Source: Burkholderiaceae bacterium
GTDB lineage: Bacteria; Pseudomonadota; Gammaproteobacteria; Burkholderiales; Rhodocyclaceae
DNA: 61,880 nucleotides
Direction of reading: 5' to 3'
Assembly: GCA_021738065.1 (NCBI GenBank)
Contig: JAIPCT010000010.1
Location: 1 to 61,880 of the forward strand
Shown here: one piece after another, positions 1 to 8,486 of the stretch
Layout: each line of letters begins with the position of its first letter
How positions within the stretch are numbered: position 1 is the stretch's first letter
Translations under genes and position numbers: made by a program
The notes under the pieces: model-generated
Told to the model about the DNA's origin: nothing
Seen by the model: only the letters and a program-made list of their open reading frames with translations
Databases searched by the model: none

Positions 1-1
1 G

Positions 2-136
2 AAAACCATCAAGCGCCTGATCCGGCGCGGCAACATCATGTTCTTCGTATTCAAGAACAAGGCCCAGCTGCAGGACGCCGGCTACGAGGATTTTCTCGAA
101 TCGCTCGGCCTGGCCTTTCTCGGCGCCTGCCGGTGA
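2..136 (+). CDS. 3' end of an unrecognised protein gene
   Basis: Only the last 44 codons are inside the window, in the frame starting at base 2 and ending at TGA 134-136. The visible C-terminus is basic then hydrophobic (KTIKRLIRRGN, then IMFFVFKN) and ends in LGLAFLGACR. It is too short to assign to a family. The next gene starts at GTG 133 and overlaps this stop in a GTGA junction, which suggests translational coupling and supports both frames being real. Confidence 0.55.
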   Translation, partial: KTIKRLIRRGNIMFFVFKNKAQLQDAGYEDFLESLGLAFLGACR

Positions 137-330
137 TTTTCTACAATCCCCACGGCGCACCCGAACTCGCCTGCGATCACTGCGGTTGCCGCTGGGTCGA
201 TCGGCTCAAGGGCAAGGCCTATTGCTACGAATGCGGCGAGGAAATCACCGCCGAATCAATCGCCGAATTTCAGCGCGCGCTGCAGGAACTTGCCGAAAAA
301 GGACCTCACCGCGGCGGCGATACCACGTAG
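133..330 (+). CDS. Small zinc-ribbon-like protein
   Basis: A 65-residue protein started by GTG inside the stop of the preceding gene. It has two cysteine pairs, CDHCGC near residue 14 and CYEC near residue 31, the spacing of a small treble-clef or zinc-ribbon knuckle. The tail is acidic and helical (AESIAEFQRALQELAEKG). No catalytic signature is visible, so it could be a metal-binding accessory or nucleic-acid/protein-binding protein. It converges with the thioesterase gene on the other strand and overlaps its 3' end by 25 bases. Function unknown; coding status rests on the coupled start and the clean CxxC pattern. Confidence 0.6.
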   Translation: MIFYNPHGAPELACDHCGCRWVDRLKGKAYCYECGEEITAESIAEFQRALQELAEKGPHRGGDTT

Positions 331-734
331 CGTTCCAGGCGGGATCGCAGGTCTTCGGAAATCGGCACCGAGCGGTGGTTTTTCAGCGAGGCAACAACGA
401 CAGTGAGCGTGGCCTGAACCCGCACTACGCCGTCCGACGTGCCGGTGACGTTCAGTTCCACCGAACTCTTGCCGATGCGGTTAACCGAAAGCGCCAGGCG
501 CAGCATTTCGCCGACCTTGCTCGGCGAAAGGAAGCGGCAGGTGATGGTGCCCATCGGCACGCCCATCCCGTCCTCGACATGGAACTTGGCGAAGTCGATG
601 CCCAGGCCCTGGTTGAACCAGTCCTCGACGAGTTCGTTGAAGAGCACGAAGTATTGCGGGTAGAAAACGATCCCGGCCGGGTCGCAGTGATGGAAGCGAA
701 TCAGCTTGTCACATTCAAATGGGGATGCGTTCAT
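306..734 (-). CDS. Acyl-CoA thioesterase, 4-hydroxybenzoyl-CoA thioesterase (hot-dog) family
   Basis: A 142-residue single hot-dog domain, the usual length of the 4HBT family, which hydrolyses acyl-CoA to free acid and CoA in the cytoplasm. The N-terminal signature HHCDPAGIVFYPQYF matches the family active-site helix, whose Asp (in CDPAG) is the nucleophile or general base of 4-hydroxybenzoyl-CoA thioesterase. A GGAGA Shine-Dalgarno lies just upstream of ATG 734. The substrate cannot be read from sequence; aromatic acyl-CoA is plausible given the family name but unproven. It is monocistronic and convergent with the small zinc-ribbon gene. Confidence 0.85.
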   Translation of the reverse strand: MNASPFECDKLIRFHHCDPAGIVFYPQYFVLFNELVEDWFNQGLGIDFAKFHVEDGMGVPMGTITCRFLSPSKVGEMLRLALSVNRIGKSSVELNVTGTSDGVVRVQATLTVVVASLKNHRSVPISEDLRSRLERYVVSPPR

Positions 735-1039
735 TGATCATTTCTCCGACGATAATTTGACCGTCTGGATGATATCCCACCAGCGGCTGCATTGCCTTGC
801 CTGAGCGCAAACTCAGGAAAGGCATCCGGGTTCAAATTTGATATCGAATTAGCATGCAGTGACACTTGGGATTCGTTGGAATTCCGTATCCACGCATGAA
901 ACCGCCGGCGGCTCATATGTGCCCTAATCGGACATGGCGGCTGCTCCATTGCAGACGTTCAGCGTATGACTTCACCACCGGGTCATCGCATTTCCAAGCA
1001 ACGTCCGACGTAAGGATCGGGCACGCCGGACTATGGTCC
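735..1039. other. Intergenic gap with a 13-bp hairpin
   Basis: No convincing gene is seen. The gap holds an inverted repeat, arms 793-805 and 812-824, with one mismatch and a six-base loop. It could end minus-strand transcripts coming from the 1.0-9 kb operon, but it has no T-run, so the terminator reading is weak. Confidence 0.4.
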
Positions 1040-1480
1040 TCAACGCTCGACCACCAAAAATTCACGGGTAGCCAGCAACCCATTCGCTGAGTGAAGTTCG
1101 ACATGGCACGAGCCTGGGCCAAGCACGCTGCCCGGTGCGGCGTGAACCAAATAGTAGGGTGACATGCTTACTGTGTATTCAGCGGAACGCTGGTGAGCAA
1201 GCCTGGTTTCATTGAACCATTTCATCGTATAAGTGGATGTTGAAGGGGTAACGGGGTCGTCCGCCACTAATGTGGCATGGGCGTGAATTTTCCCGTTGAA
1301 CGTAAAGCGCGTAAAGCGGTTTCCGATTCCCTGAATGTTACCTGGCACATTGCTGCCTGTCGCCGTGACCAGTGTAGTTCGCCAGGTCGTCGGTGGCACC
1401 GGCTGTGAGACACATCCAAAGCAGACCAAAGCGGTCAAAACGATGCCAAGCAGCATGAGCGGATGGGCGCGTTGATTCAT
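1040..1480 (-). CDS. Predicted lipoprotein, unknown function
   Basis: A 146-residue protein with a short basic N-terminus, a hydrophobic stretch and a lipobox-like ALVCFGC, so signal peptidase II processing and lipid attachment near residue 23 are likely. The rest is polar with beta-strand character (TRFTFNGKIHAHATLV, YTVSMSPYYLVHAA) and one further Cys in GSCHVELH. I do not recognise the family. It is the last gene of the minus-strand operon, 29 bases after the stop of the large secreted protein, and may be an envelope partner of it. Confidence 0.7.
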   Translation of the reverse strand: MNQRAHPLMLLGIVLTALVCFGCVSQPVPPTTWRTTLVTATGSNVPGNIQGIGNRFTRFTFNGKIHAHATLVADDPVTPSTSTYTMKWFNETRLAHQRSAEYTVSMSPYYLVHAAPGSVLGPGSCHVELHSANGLLATREFLVVER

Positions 1481-1509
1481 GGCGATCTCCGGATGGCAAA
1501 TGTAACTGA

Positions 1510-2979
1510 TCAGCGAGTTGTGCAGGATGGGCCCTGGCAGCTCGGCCCATTAAGATCATAGGTGGTCGAGTGCCCGGGATTGCCATCTGGTTTGGGTACG
1601 CCTTTCGGGATCAGGAAGTCACCCGAGTTCCCGCCATACAGACCAGCCGGGTATGTGAATGGCTTGAGGACTACGTACTTCCTGAATGTTGAGCTCATCC
1701 GCGGCTTTGGTGGTCCCTGGTTGACTGTTGGAGGAAACGCTTTATCAATGGCAGCGTACCAGGCGTCGAGGTCAGCCAATGTTGCGTTTCGCAGAAACCC
1801 CTTGCTGATAGCATCTTCGATTCCCGCAAGCCCGGCCAAGGGAGCGTTCTTGTCATAGTAGGACTCGGGTGTGGTATCCGGTGACGAAATCAGCTTGATA
1901 TCCGTGGGTACGGGATCGCCAACCACCACCCTTCCATTTTCAGCATGGAAAAGATTATCCACTGGGCGATTAAATGCGCGAGACGAAAGTTGGCTTACAT
2001 CTTCTCGTGTCGTATGTGGCTCCACATAGAATCCGCCGCAAGGCCCTTTATTGTCGTAGGTGCTGATCAGGGTAGGCACACCGCTCTCAAGGCCGGCAAC
2101 GAGTTGTCGGTGATATCCGCCAACCAGCACAGCGATGATCTTCGTGCGCTCAGTCCAGTTAATGCTCCAGATTGCTGGCGAATAGGCGCCAAGGATTAAA
2201 ACGACCGGCTTCCCTGGGGCGTTGACCGTCACATCGATCTGGGTGCTTGCGCTCCCGCTTTGATCGATTTGGAAGGAAATCGGTCGGCCGGCGTAGGCCC
2301 CGGCAGCAAATACAGCAACATCCGGCGGCAAGCTTAAGCCGGGGAAGCTGCAGGCGTCGACCATTGGCTGAATATCCCGGCATGCCCGATTGCCCTTCAG
2401 GCTGTAGGCCTGCTCAATTTCAGGCGCCGCCTGGCGGGCCTTCCCTTCAATATCCGCTTTCTCGGCAATCAGCTTGGCTTTCAGGTCGGTCAACCCGGAG
2501 TATATTTTTTCCACCTGCTGATTTGCTAATTCGGATTTGGGTTGGTCGCGGAACGGGTTTGGTGTTGTCCGATCCCATTCGAGCACGCGATCAAGAATGC
2601 GGAGAAAGTTCGCCGTGTCCTGGAATGCGTAATTGTTGATCGGAACGCCGATCGTCATCATCATGATCGTAAGAAGTTGCCCACGATCGCCTTTCTCGAA
2701 AGCCAGTTGGTACCTTGTGCGCAACTGTGCTGCGTAGAACCAGAACACCGCCTCGTCCTTCTTTCCTTGCTGGAAAAGAACTGCGGCCGGTGAAAACAAT
2801 TCCAGGGGCTCTTTGAGCGTCTCTTGCGCGCGAATGATCTCCTCGGCGGCGGCAAGCACGAAAGCCGGGTTGCAGGACTGAAGTCGCTCCCGCGCCGGTG
2901 TGGTGCTGCCGGCATATGAGGGTGCTGCCTGAAATATTGGAAGCAGCATGATAAAAAGCCCAAGTCGTGCGCACCACAT
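1510..2979 (-). CDS. Large secreted protein of unknown function
   Basis: A 489-residue exported protein. I choose ATG 2979 because it sits one base after the stop of the upstream lipoprotein gene and gives a clean signal peptide (MWCARLGLFIMLLPIFQ, then APSYAG). An ATG at 3003 is also open but buries the signal. The first 200 residues look helical, with Cys in SCNPAF and NRACRDIQ. A middle beta-rich stretch has the pattern VVLILGAYSPAIWSINW followed by VLVGGYHRQLVAG, suggesting a sandwich-like domain. The C-terminus is Pro/Gly-rich and ends PSCQGPSC. No enzyme motif is recognised. Co-transcription with TelA and two lipoproteins points to the envelope. Confidence 0.7.
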   Translation of the reverse strand: MWCARLGLFIMLLPIFQAAPSYAGSTTPARERLQSCNPAFVLAAAEEIIRAQETLKEPLELFSPAAVLFQQGKKDEAVFWFYAAQLRTRYQLAFEKGDRGQLLTIMMMTIGVPINNYAFQDTANFLRILDRVLEWDRTTPNPFRDQPKSELANQQVEKIYSGLTDLKAKLIAEKADIEGKARQAAPEIEQAYSLKGNRACRDIQPMVDACSFPGLSLPPDVAVFAAGAYAGRPISFQIDQSGSASTQIDVTVNAPGKPVVLILGAYSPAIWSINWTERTKIIAVLVGGYHRQLVAGLESGVPTLISTYDNKGPCGGFYVEPHTTREDVSQLSSRAFNRPVDNLFHAENGRVVVGDPVPTDIKLISSPDTTPESYYDKNAPLAGLAGIEDAISKGFLRNATLADLDAWYAAIDKAFPPTVNQGPPKPRMSSTFRKYVVLKPFTYPAGLYGGNSGDFLIPKGVPKPDGNPGHSTTYDLNGPSCQGPSCTTR

Positions 2980-2980
2980 A

Positions 2981-3331
2981 TCAGCGGTTATCGATGCCGC
3001 CATTAGATATGGCTGCAGCCGATCCTGGCGGCAGCGGCCTCGTCTGAATGGATCCAGCGGCAGGGGCCATTGGTGCTGGCGGCGCTTTCATGGGTCTTGG
3101 CGCCGCATCCGCATCCCTGCACAGGGTCTTGGTGCTGCCATCATAAAACACCATGTGGAAGGTTTCTACCTTGTTCACCTTGGCATACGCTGGGTCCTTG
3201 CAGTCATAATTGTCGGCCTGGCCGACGAGCCTGATGGCGTCTCCCTTGCCAAGATCAACAATCAGGTCGTTGGCGCACCCTGAGAGAAGGGCGATCGCCA
3301 TGGCGGCGATTGCGATATGTCCAGTTTTCAA
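2981..3331 (-). CDS. Predicted lipoprotein with proline-rich tail
   Basis: A 116-residue protein with signal peptide and lipobox LLSGC at residues 15-19. The start is TTG 3331, chosen because GGAG lies six bases upstream and the signal sequence begins directly after it. The mature part has a compact region with two Cys (YDCKD, TLCRD) that could form a disulfide, then a Pro/Ala-rich tail (MKAPPAPMAPAAG) typical of cell-wall or membrane-spanning linkers. Family unknown. It lies between the XpaC-like gene and the large secreted protein in the same operon. Confidence 0.7.
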   Translation of the reverse strand: MKTGHIAIAAMAIALLSGCANDLIVDLGKGDAIRLVGQADNYDCKDPAYAKVNKVETFHMVFYDGSTKTLCRDADAAPRPMKAPPAPMAPAAGSIQTRPLPPGSAAAISNGGIDNR

Positions 3332-3350
3332 TATCTTCTCCGTTGCAACC

Positions 3351-4082
3351 TTAGATTTTCATTCGAATGAATTTCTCGTGATGTTTCAGCTTCTCTGCTT
3401 TTTCCGCAATGACCACTTCGAGAATTCCGGTCAATCGAGTGTTCATTATCCTCAGCTGTTCCAGCAGTGAATCTTCGGCTGTTCGATCTGTTGATAACTG
3501 AATGAGCGTGCGCGTAGCTGTCTTCAGGTCGGCGTAATGCCGACACGCATCCGGAATGTATCTGGCGACCATTTCGCGCGCAAACAGCGCATCGTCAATC
3601 GGTGGTGTCCCGGCCAGAACCAGGGCAAGCGACTCCTTGATTGTGGCGATGAGCGTGACGGCTTCCGCCGGAAGCGATGTCGCGTGCTGAGTCAGGAGGC
3701 GATCCAATTCTTCGGCATCAACAACGAGCTTGAGTTCGTATGAATTCGTGGTTCGTGGACGGGTAAGAAATACAACGAGAGCGATCAACCCAGATCCAGT
3801 TCCGGCAAATATCCAGAAGAGGCTACTGGCGATGGTCCCGGTCACGACCAATGCAGCGCTGACGGCAAGTGCGATAGCGATCAGGTACTGCCTAGCGCCA
3901 ACAAGCGATTTGTCCGGATTTTGTTGGCGAAGGGTTTCCGCAAGGGGTGGTCCGGCAATTTGCTTCTGCTTCAAGCGATCAATGCGTTTGCGCGACTGCG
4001 GGCCGCCGGCAATGGGTGACTGGGGTTGCGGCAATTTTGCCGGCAATTTCCCACTCACCCATCCTGTATTTTTTGGCGGCAT
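3351..4082 (-). CDS. XpaC-like membrane protein
   Basis: A 243-residue protein with a basic, Pro/Gln-rich cytoplasmic N-terminus, two adjacent membrane helices around residues 65-105 (YLIAIALAVSAALVV, IFAGTGSGLIALVVFL), then a helical C-terminal domain. The C-terminus carries the pattern RYIPDACRHYADL and a final long helix, resembling the (F/L)P-T-L...Y region of the 5-bromo-4-chloroindolyl phosphate hydrolysis family (XpaC). In Bacillus and elsewhere xpaC sits next to a telA/yaaN gene, as here two genes away, which strengthens the call. The molecular role of XpaC proteins is not established; they track with toxic-anion and envelope-stress genes. Confidence 0.55.
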   Translation of the reverse strand: MPPKNTGWVSGKLPAKLPQPQSPIAGGPQSRKRIDRLKQKQIAGPPLAETLRQQNPDKSLVGARQYLIAIALAVSAALVVTGTIASSLFWIFAGTGSGLIALVVFLTRPRTTNSYELKLVVDAEELDRLLTQHATSLPAEAVTLIATIKESLALVLAGTPPIDDALFAREMVARYIPDACRHYADLKTATRTLIQLSTDRTAEDSLLEQLRIMNTRLTGILEVVIAEKAEKLKHHEKFIRMKI

Positions 4083-4091
4083 GCGCAGTAG

Positions 4092-4550
4092 CTACTCGCT
4101 AGCCGCAACGGCCGGCTCGGAGCCTTGTGCGTTGGCAGCCGCTTCCATGTAATCCGCTTCTTGCTTGTCCCGAAGCGTCTTGGCCAGCGTAAAAGCTGCG
4201 CTGACAAGGAATAGCCAGCTGACCACCATGAAGCCCTTCTCCCAATCGCCGATATTCATCCGGAGCAACCCCCATGAGGTCATAGCTACCGATGAAAAAA
4301 AAGCAACCCATACCGTCATCACCCACGATCCAGTATCAACCTTTTCATCCCGGTTGTCGCGAACCAGCTTGGAAAGCGCAAGTGTAGCGAACAGGCAAAA
4401 TAGGAATCCGATCGCCAGAAAGGCGCGATCAAGGCCTTCGCTGGGCATATGCCAAACGCCGATCAAGCAGGCCAGCATAGCCAGGCCGAAGGATAGCCAC
4501 ACCTGCATATTCCAACTGGCGGTGTCGCGGCGAACATAATATTGCTTCAT
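4092..4550 (-). CDS. YiaA/YiaB-family inner-membrane protein
   Basis: A 152-residue membrane protein made of two tandem two-helix units (about residues 12-65 and 72-130). The second unit, TGSWVMTVWVAFFSSVAM followed by GDWEKGFMVVSWLFL, matches the YiaA/YiaB two-helix domain closely, and the first (ASWNMQVWLSFGLAML) is a diverged copy. The C-terminus is acidic and cytoplasmic. AGGAGAT precedes ATG 4550. Spacing is 36 bases from TelA and 9 bases to the XpaC-like gene, so it is within one transcription unit. YiaA proteins have no firm biochemical role; the context suggests envelope stress. Confidence 0.8.
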   Translation of the reverse strand: MKQYYVRRDTASWNMQVWLSFGLAMLACLIGVWHMPSEGLDRAFLAIGFLFCLFATLALSKLVRDNRDEKVDTGSWVMTVWVAFFSSVAMTSWGLLRMNIGDWEKGFMVVSWLFLVSAAFTLAKTLRDKQEADYMEAAANAQGSEPAVAASE

Positions 4551-4586
4551 GGTGGATCTCCTGTTGTGGTGAAAGTTATGGTGCGG

Positions 4587-5786
4587 TTAGAGCTGAACCG
4601 GCCCAGCCAAGACGGGATCTGAAAGTACGGCCAGCTTGTCCTGGCGTACCTTGTCTAGATAGGAATCCGCTCGTTTCAACTGTTCCTGGATGGCGGTATT
4701 GTTCTGCCCCATTACCTCCACCGCCTTGGTGCGGAAGGTGTCGAGCGTATCCATCGCCTTGAAGGTCAAATCAAACATCTCCTTCATTTTTTCGATGCCG
4801 AGCAATGGATTGCTGCCGAACTGGGCGACACGTTCAACGTGGTTGTTGAGCTGCTTACCCGATTCAGCGATCAAGTTCTCGATCGCGCTATTCACGCCGG
4901 AAAGCATGTTCATCACTTCGATCTGATTTCCAGTTGCGCGCGCTACAACCTGCGCTACGGAAAGTGCCGACATGCCGGTCGTTGCCACGCGATCGCAGCC
5001 GACGATCATCTCGCGTGACGTCTTCTTCAGCATGTCCAGAGCCAGATAGCCATTGACGCATACTGCCTGCTGCGTCAGCATGTCCTGGAGGTTTTGCCGA
5101 GCATAGTATTGAACTTCCTGCTCGAGCGCTTTTGCCCTGTCGGCGTCGGTGGCCTTGAGGGCGGACACTTTTTCGGCGAGGCGTTGATCAAGCTGCTCGG
5201 CGAACCGAATCGCCCCCGTCAGTTTTTGCATGGCTTCCCAGAGACGGGCTCGCGCAGCATCAATTCCGATAGCGTCCTTTTGCATGTCGTCGCGCGCGCT
5301 ATACACCTGCTGCAGCGCTGTTTGCATTTGGACGCCCGCACTTTGGAAACGCCTGAAATAGGCCTTCAGGCGATTACCGAACGGAATGAACCCAAGGATC
5401 TTGTTTGGCGCCAGCAAGTCGCCCTGCTTGCCTGGATTGAGGTCATCCAGATGCTTGCGCATTTCGCCGATTGCCACAAAAGCTGGCGAATTCTCCACTC
5501 CGATCATTCGTTGCTGCATAAAGTGGCTACTCATGAGCCCGGCCGCGATCGAGATTTCTTCCCGTCCAAGTCGGAACGCGGAATCGAGTTTTGCCTTGAA
5601 TGCATCAGACTGAATATCCTCGCCCAGGAGTTGGGCAATGAATCGTTCAACCTGGTCATCAACAGCCTGGCATTGCTGATCGCCTAGCGACACCATCTGC
5701 TTTGCGGCGGCGGGTTCTACCTCGGCAATTCGCTCCGGTGGAGTCAATTGGGTGATGCTTTCGTTTGTGCTGGCTTGCGTTGTCAT
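4587..5786 (-). CDS. telA: Toxic anion resistance protein TelA/KlaA/YaaN family
   Basis: A 399-residue, almost fully helical soluble protein of the usual TelA length. Family-typical segments include NKILGFIPFGNRLKAYFRRFQ near residue 130, the long coiled-coil centre, and SREMIVGCDRVATTGMSAL followed by VAQVVARATGNQIEVM near residue 270. TelA/KlaA proteins are linked to tellurite and colicin or nisin tolerance and probably act at the cytoplasmic face of the membrane; mechanism unknown. AAAGGAG precedes the start. Its neighbours YiaA-like and XpaC-like are commonly envelope-associated, and the MFS-PlsC lipid protein is directly upstream. Confidence 0.88.
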   Translation of the reverse strand: MTTQASTNESITQLTPPERIAEVEPAAAKQMVSLGDQQCQAVDDQVERFIAQLLGEDIQSDAFKAKLDSAFRLGREEISIAAGLMSSHFMQQRMIGVENSPAFVAIGEMRKHLDDLNPGKQGDLLAPNKILGFIPFGNRLKAYFRRFQSAGVQMQTALQQVYSARDDMQKDAIGIDAARARLWEAMQKLTGAIRFAEQLDQRLAEKVSALKATDADRAKALEQEVQYYARQNLQDMLTQQAVCVNGYLALDMLKKTSREMIVGCDRVATTGMSALSVAQVVARATGNQIEVMNMLSGVNSAIENLIAESGKQLNNHVERVAQFGSNPLLGIEKMKEMFDLTFKAMDTLDTFRTKAVEVMGQNNTAIQEQLKRADSYLDKVRQDKLAVLSDPVLAGPVQL

Positions 5787-5825
5787 CCGTGTACTCCTTT
5801 AAGTGATCCGGGCTTAGTTGGTCGG

Positions 5826-7706
5826 TTAGCGCGTGTCGCCCCGCAGCGCCAATACAGTCTGCTGAAGTTCGTCCGGAGTCGCGCTTTCGGCAAGCGGTGC
5901 TCCGATAGCCAGTCCAATTCTGGAAAGCAGTCCGCGTCGCAATGGTTTGGTCATGGCCGGTCCGTCTTTACGGGAAAAGAAACTTCCCCATAGCCCTTGC
6001 AGTGCCATTGGAACGATGGGAACAGGAGTGTCGATGCGCTCCAGGATGCGCATGTATCCCGGGCGGAACGGATACATTTCCCCGGTATCGGTGATGCGAC
6101 CTTCGGGGAAGATGCCAACCAGGTCGCCCTCCTTTAGTGCTTGCGCCGCAGTATCAAAAGCGCACTCCATCATTACTGGATCCTCTTTCGCTGGCGCAAT
6201 GGGGATGGCCTTGCTGGTGCGAAATACGAAACCCATAACGGGCCATTTGAAGATGTTGTGGTCCATGATGAAGCGGATGGGGCGACGACAAGCGGCTGTA
6301 ACAACCAGTGCATCGACAAAGCTGACATGGTTGCAGACAATAATCGCCGGCCCGGTTTCGGGGATGCTGTCCATTCCTTGCACTCGCAGGCGATACGCCG
6401 AGTGGATCAGTACCCAGACGATAAACCGTAGCAGGAACTCGGGCACCAGTCCGTAAATGAAGACGGCCACTGCGGCATTGCACAGGGCGGCCACCGCAAA
6501 CAGCATCGGAATGCTCAGGCCGGCGGCCAGCAGCCCGGCAGCACCTGCGGCGCCTACCACCATGAACAACGCATTCAGGATGTTGTTGGCGGCAATGATG
6601 CGCGCGCGATGTTCCGAGTTTGAGCGTTGTTGAACCAAGGCATACAGGGGGACGATGAAGAATCCGCCGAACGTGCCAATCAGTGTGAGATCAATCAAGA
6701 CGCGCCAGGTCGTACCCACGTTCAGTAGTGCCAGTGCGCCCAATGGCTCCAGTGAAGGTGTTCCGGGGGAAGCAAATGCCAGATCCAGCGCGAATACCGT
6801 CATGCCGATCGAACCCAGGGGTACCAGACCCAGCTCAACACGGCCGGCGGAGAGCTTCTCGCACAAGAGTGATCCGACGCCGATACCGAAAGTAAATGTG
6901 GCCAGTAGTAGGGTCACAGCGGTTTCGCTGCCGCCCAGGATGTCCTTGGTATAGGCTGGAAACTGGGCAAGAAACAAGGCGCCGAACAACCAGAACCAGG
7001 AGATCCCCATGATGGACAGGAATACGGTTTGATTGCTCCGGGCGAATTGAATGTTGCGCCAGGTCTCCGTGAATGGATTGAAGCTGACGTTGAGTGTCGG
7101 CGCTGGTGGCGCGGCAACCGGAATTGCCCGGGACGCCAGATAGCCAACGATGGCGATGACCAGACCTGTGGCTGTAATCCATGTTGTGCCGCCGGCGGCG
7201 CCGGCCAGCAGACCGCCAAGTAGTGTCCCGACCAAAATGGCGACAAAGGTGCCCGCTTCGATCAAAGCGTTGCCGCCGACCAGTTCCTCGCTCTTGAGGT
7301 GTTGGGGCAAGATTGCGTACTTGACCGGGCCGAAGAGCGTCGACTGCAAGCCCATCAGAAACAGGCTGGCAAACAGAACCTCAATACTGTGAAGTGCAAA
7401 ACCGGCACCGGCAATTAGCACAATGCCGATTTCCAGCATTTTCGAGAAACGCGCCAGGAGTGCTTTGTCGTGTTTGTCGGCCAGCTGGCCAGCGGTGGCG
7501 GAAAACAGAAAGAATGGCAGGATGAATATGCCTGCTGCCAGATTCGCCAACATTCCCGGCTGAAGTGTTGTCCAGCTGGCGGCCTGGAAGGTTAGCAGTA
7601 CCACCATCGCGTTTTTCAATACGTTGTCGTTCAACGCTCCAAGCAGCTGGGTATGGAACAGCGGAGCAAAGCGGCGGGTGCGCAGCAATCCGGATTGCGA
7701 GCTCAT
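5826..7706 (-). CDS. MFS transporter fused to PlsC-type acyltransferase
   Basis: A 626-residue fusion. Residues about 10-405 are a 12-helix MFS domain resembling the lysophospholipid flippase LplT, with the loop motif GQLADKHDKALLARFSK. Residues about 440-620 are a lysophospholipid acyltransferase with the catalytic NHVSFVD near 461 and the FPEGRI substrate motif near 534. Known LplT-Aas systems flip lysophospholipid inward and re-acylate it; here both steps sit in one chain. The AMP-binding acyl-ACP synthetase domain found in many Aas fusions is absent, so an external acyl donor would be needed. It is in the TelA operon, 39 bases upstream of telA, suggesting membrane lipid repair. Confidence 0.88.
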   Translation of the reverse strand: MSSQSGLLRTRRFAPLFHTQLLGALNDNVLKNAMVVLLTFQAASWTTLQPGMLANLAAGIFILPFFLFSATAGQLADKHDKALLARFSKMLEIGIVLIAGAGFALHSIEVLFASLFLMGLQSTLFGPVKYAILPQHLKSEELVGGNALIEAGTFVAILVGTLLGGLLAGAAGGTTWITATGLVIAIVGYLASRAIPVAAPPAPTLNVSFNPFTETWRNIQFARSNQTVFLSIMGISWFWLFGALFLAQFPAYTKDILGGSETAVTLLLATFTFGIGVGSLLCEKLSAGRVELGLVPLGSIGMTVFALDLAFASPGTPSLEPLGALALLNVGTTWRVLIDLTLIGTFGGFFIVPLYALVQQRSNSEHRARIIAANNILNALFMVVGAAGAAGLLAAGLSIPMLFAVAALCNAAVAVFIYGLVPEFLLRFIVWVLIHSAYRLRVQGMDSIPETGPAIIVCNHVSFVDALVVTAACRRPIRFIMDHNIFKWPVMGFVFRTSKAIPIAPAKEDPVMMECAFDTAAQALKEGDLVGIFPEGRITDTGEMYPFRPGYMRILERIDTPVPIVPMALQGLWGSFFSRKDGPAMTKPLRRGLLSRIGLAIGAPLAESATPDELQQTVLALRGDTR

Positions 7707-7721
7707 GGGTGACTCCTGGGA

Positions 7722-8486
7722 TCAGAGGCCGACGCGAAGGCGTTTTGCTCCGCGCGCAAGCAAAAAGGCTTCAATCGACTCGACCGTGACGGTATCGATG
7801 CGATCCGCCCATCGCTGTGCCGAGGGATGGTCATCAAAGGCCACGTTGGCGCGAAACATGCGCCCGCCTAGTCGCGTTAATGCTGAAATCTTGAGTTGGC
7901 TCGGGTGGTATCCGTTGGCCAGCAGCCAGTGTTGTGCCTGCTCTCGATTCTCGGTTCCGGATGTCGATGCGGCAATCAGTTCCAGCACCCACTGGTTCGA
8001 GTTCTGGTATCGCGTGGAAAATGGATAGGCCACCATGTTGTACGCCGGTTTATGCAGGCGTACGGGAATGTCGCTGGCAAGCGCGGCCGACAGTTTTGAT
8101 TGCATTTCAGCGTCAGGAATGATCACCAGCCCTTCCCATCGCAGCGGTGTGTCGGCAAAGAAGTTGGCCAGTCCTTCGTTGTACAGGGCGGATTGATCGC
8201 TGCCACAGTCGTTCAGCAGGTGCACGGCGATCCAGCGTCCTGCCGGATGATCCCGCCAGATGAGGCCAGCATGCGACCATGAAAGCCCGTACTTAGACAG
8301 ATCTTGCCCGGAGCGAGCAAGAATCACCACTTGTGCGCCGGAATCGTCGAGAGCCTTGCGCGTGGCCAACCCCAGTTCGAAGCTTTTCCGCAAGCTGTCC
8401 GGAGTCGGGTCCTGCTCCTCACACGACTGGCCGGCGAATGCCGGCAAGGCGATGAGCAGGAAAAGTGCGGCCATCAGGTGTTTCAT
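7722..8486 (-). CDS. DUF2145 family secreted protein
   Basis: A 254-residue exported protein with signal peptide MKHLMAALFLLIALPAFA cleaved before GQSCEEQ. The body has the features I associate with DUF2145: a conserved SHAGLIWRDHPAGRWIAVHLLNDC stretch near residue 70, LYNEGLANFF near 100 and PYN/YPFSTRYQNSNQWVLELIA near 145. The His, Cys and Asn content suggests a papain/NlpC-like or related hydrolase fold, but that is only inference. It overlaps the upstream small secreted protein by four bases (ATGA) and is 15 bases from the MFS-PlsC gene. Confidence 0.78.
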   Translation of the reverse strand: MKHLMAALFLLIALPAFAGQSCEEQDPTPDSLRKSFELGLATRKALDDSGAQVVILARSGQDLSKYGLSWSHAGLIWRDHPAGRWIAVHLLNDCGSDQSALYNEGLANFFADTPLRWEGLVIIPDAEMQSKLSAALASDIPVRLHKPAYNMVAYPFSTRYQNSNQWVLELIAASTSGTENREQAQHWLLANGYHPSQLKISALTRLGGRMFRANVAFDDHPSAQRWADRIDTVTVESIEAFLLARGAKRLRVGL

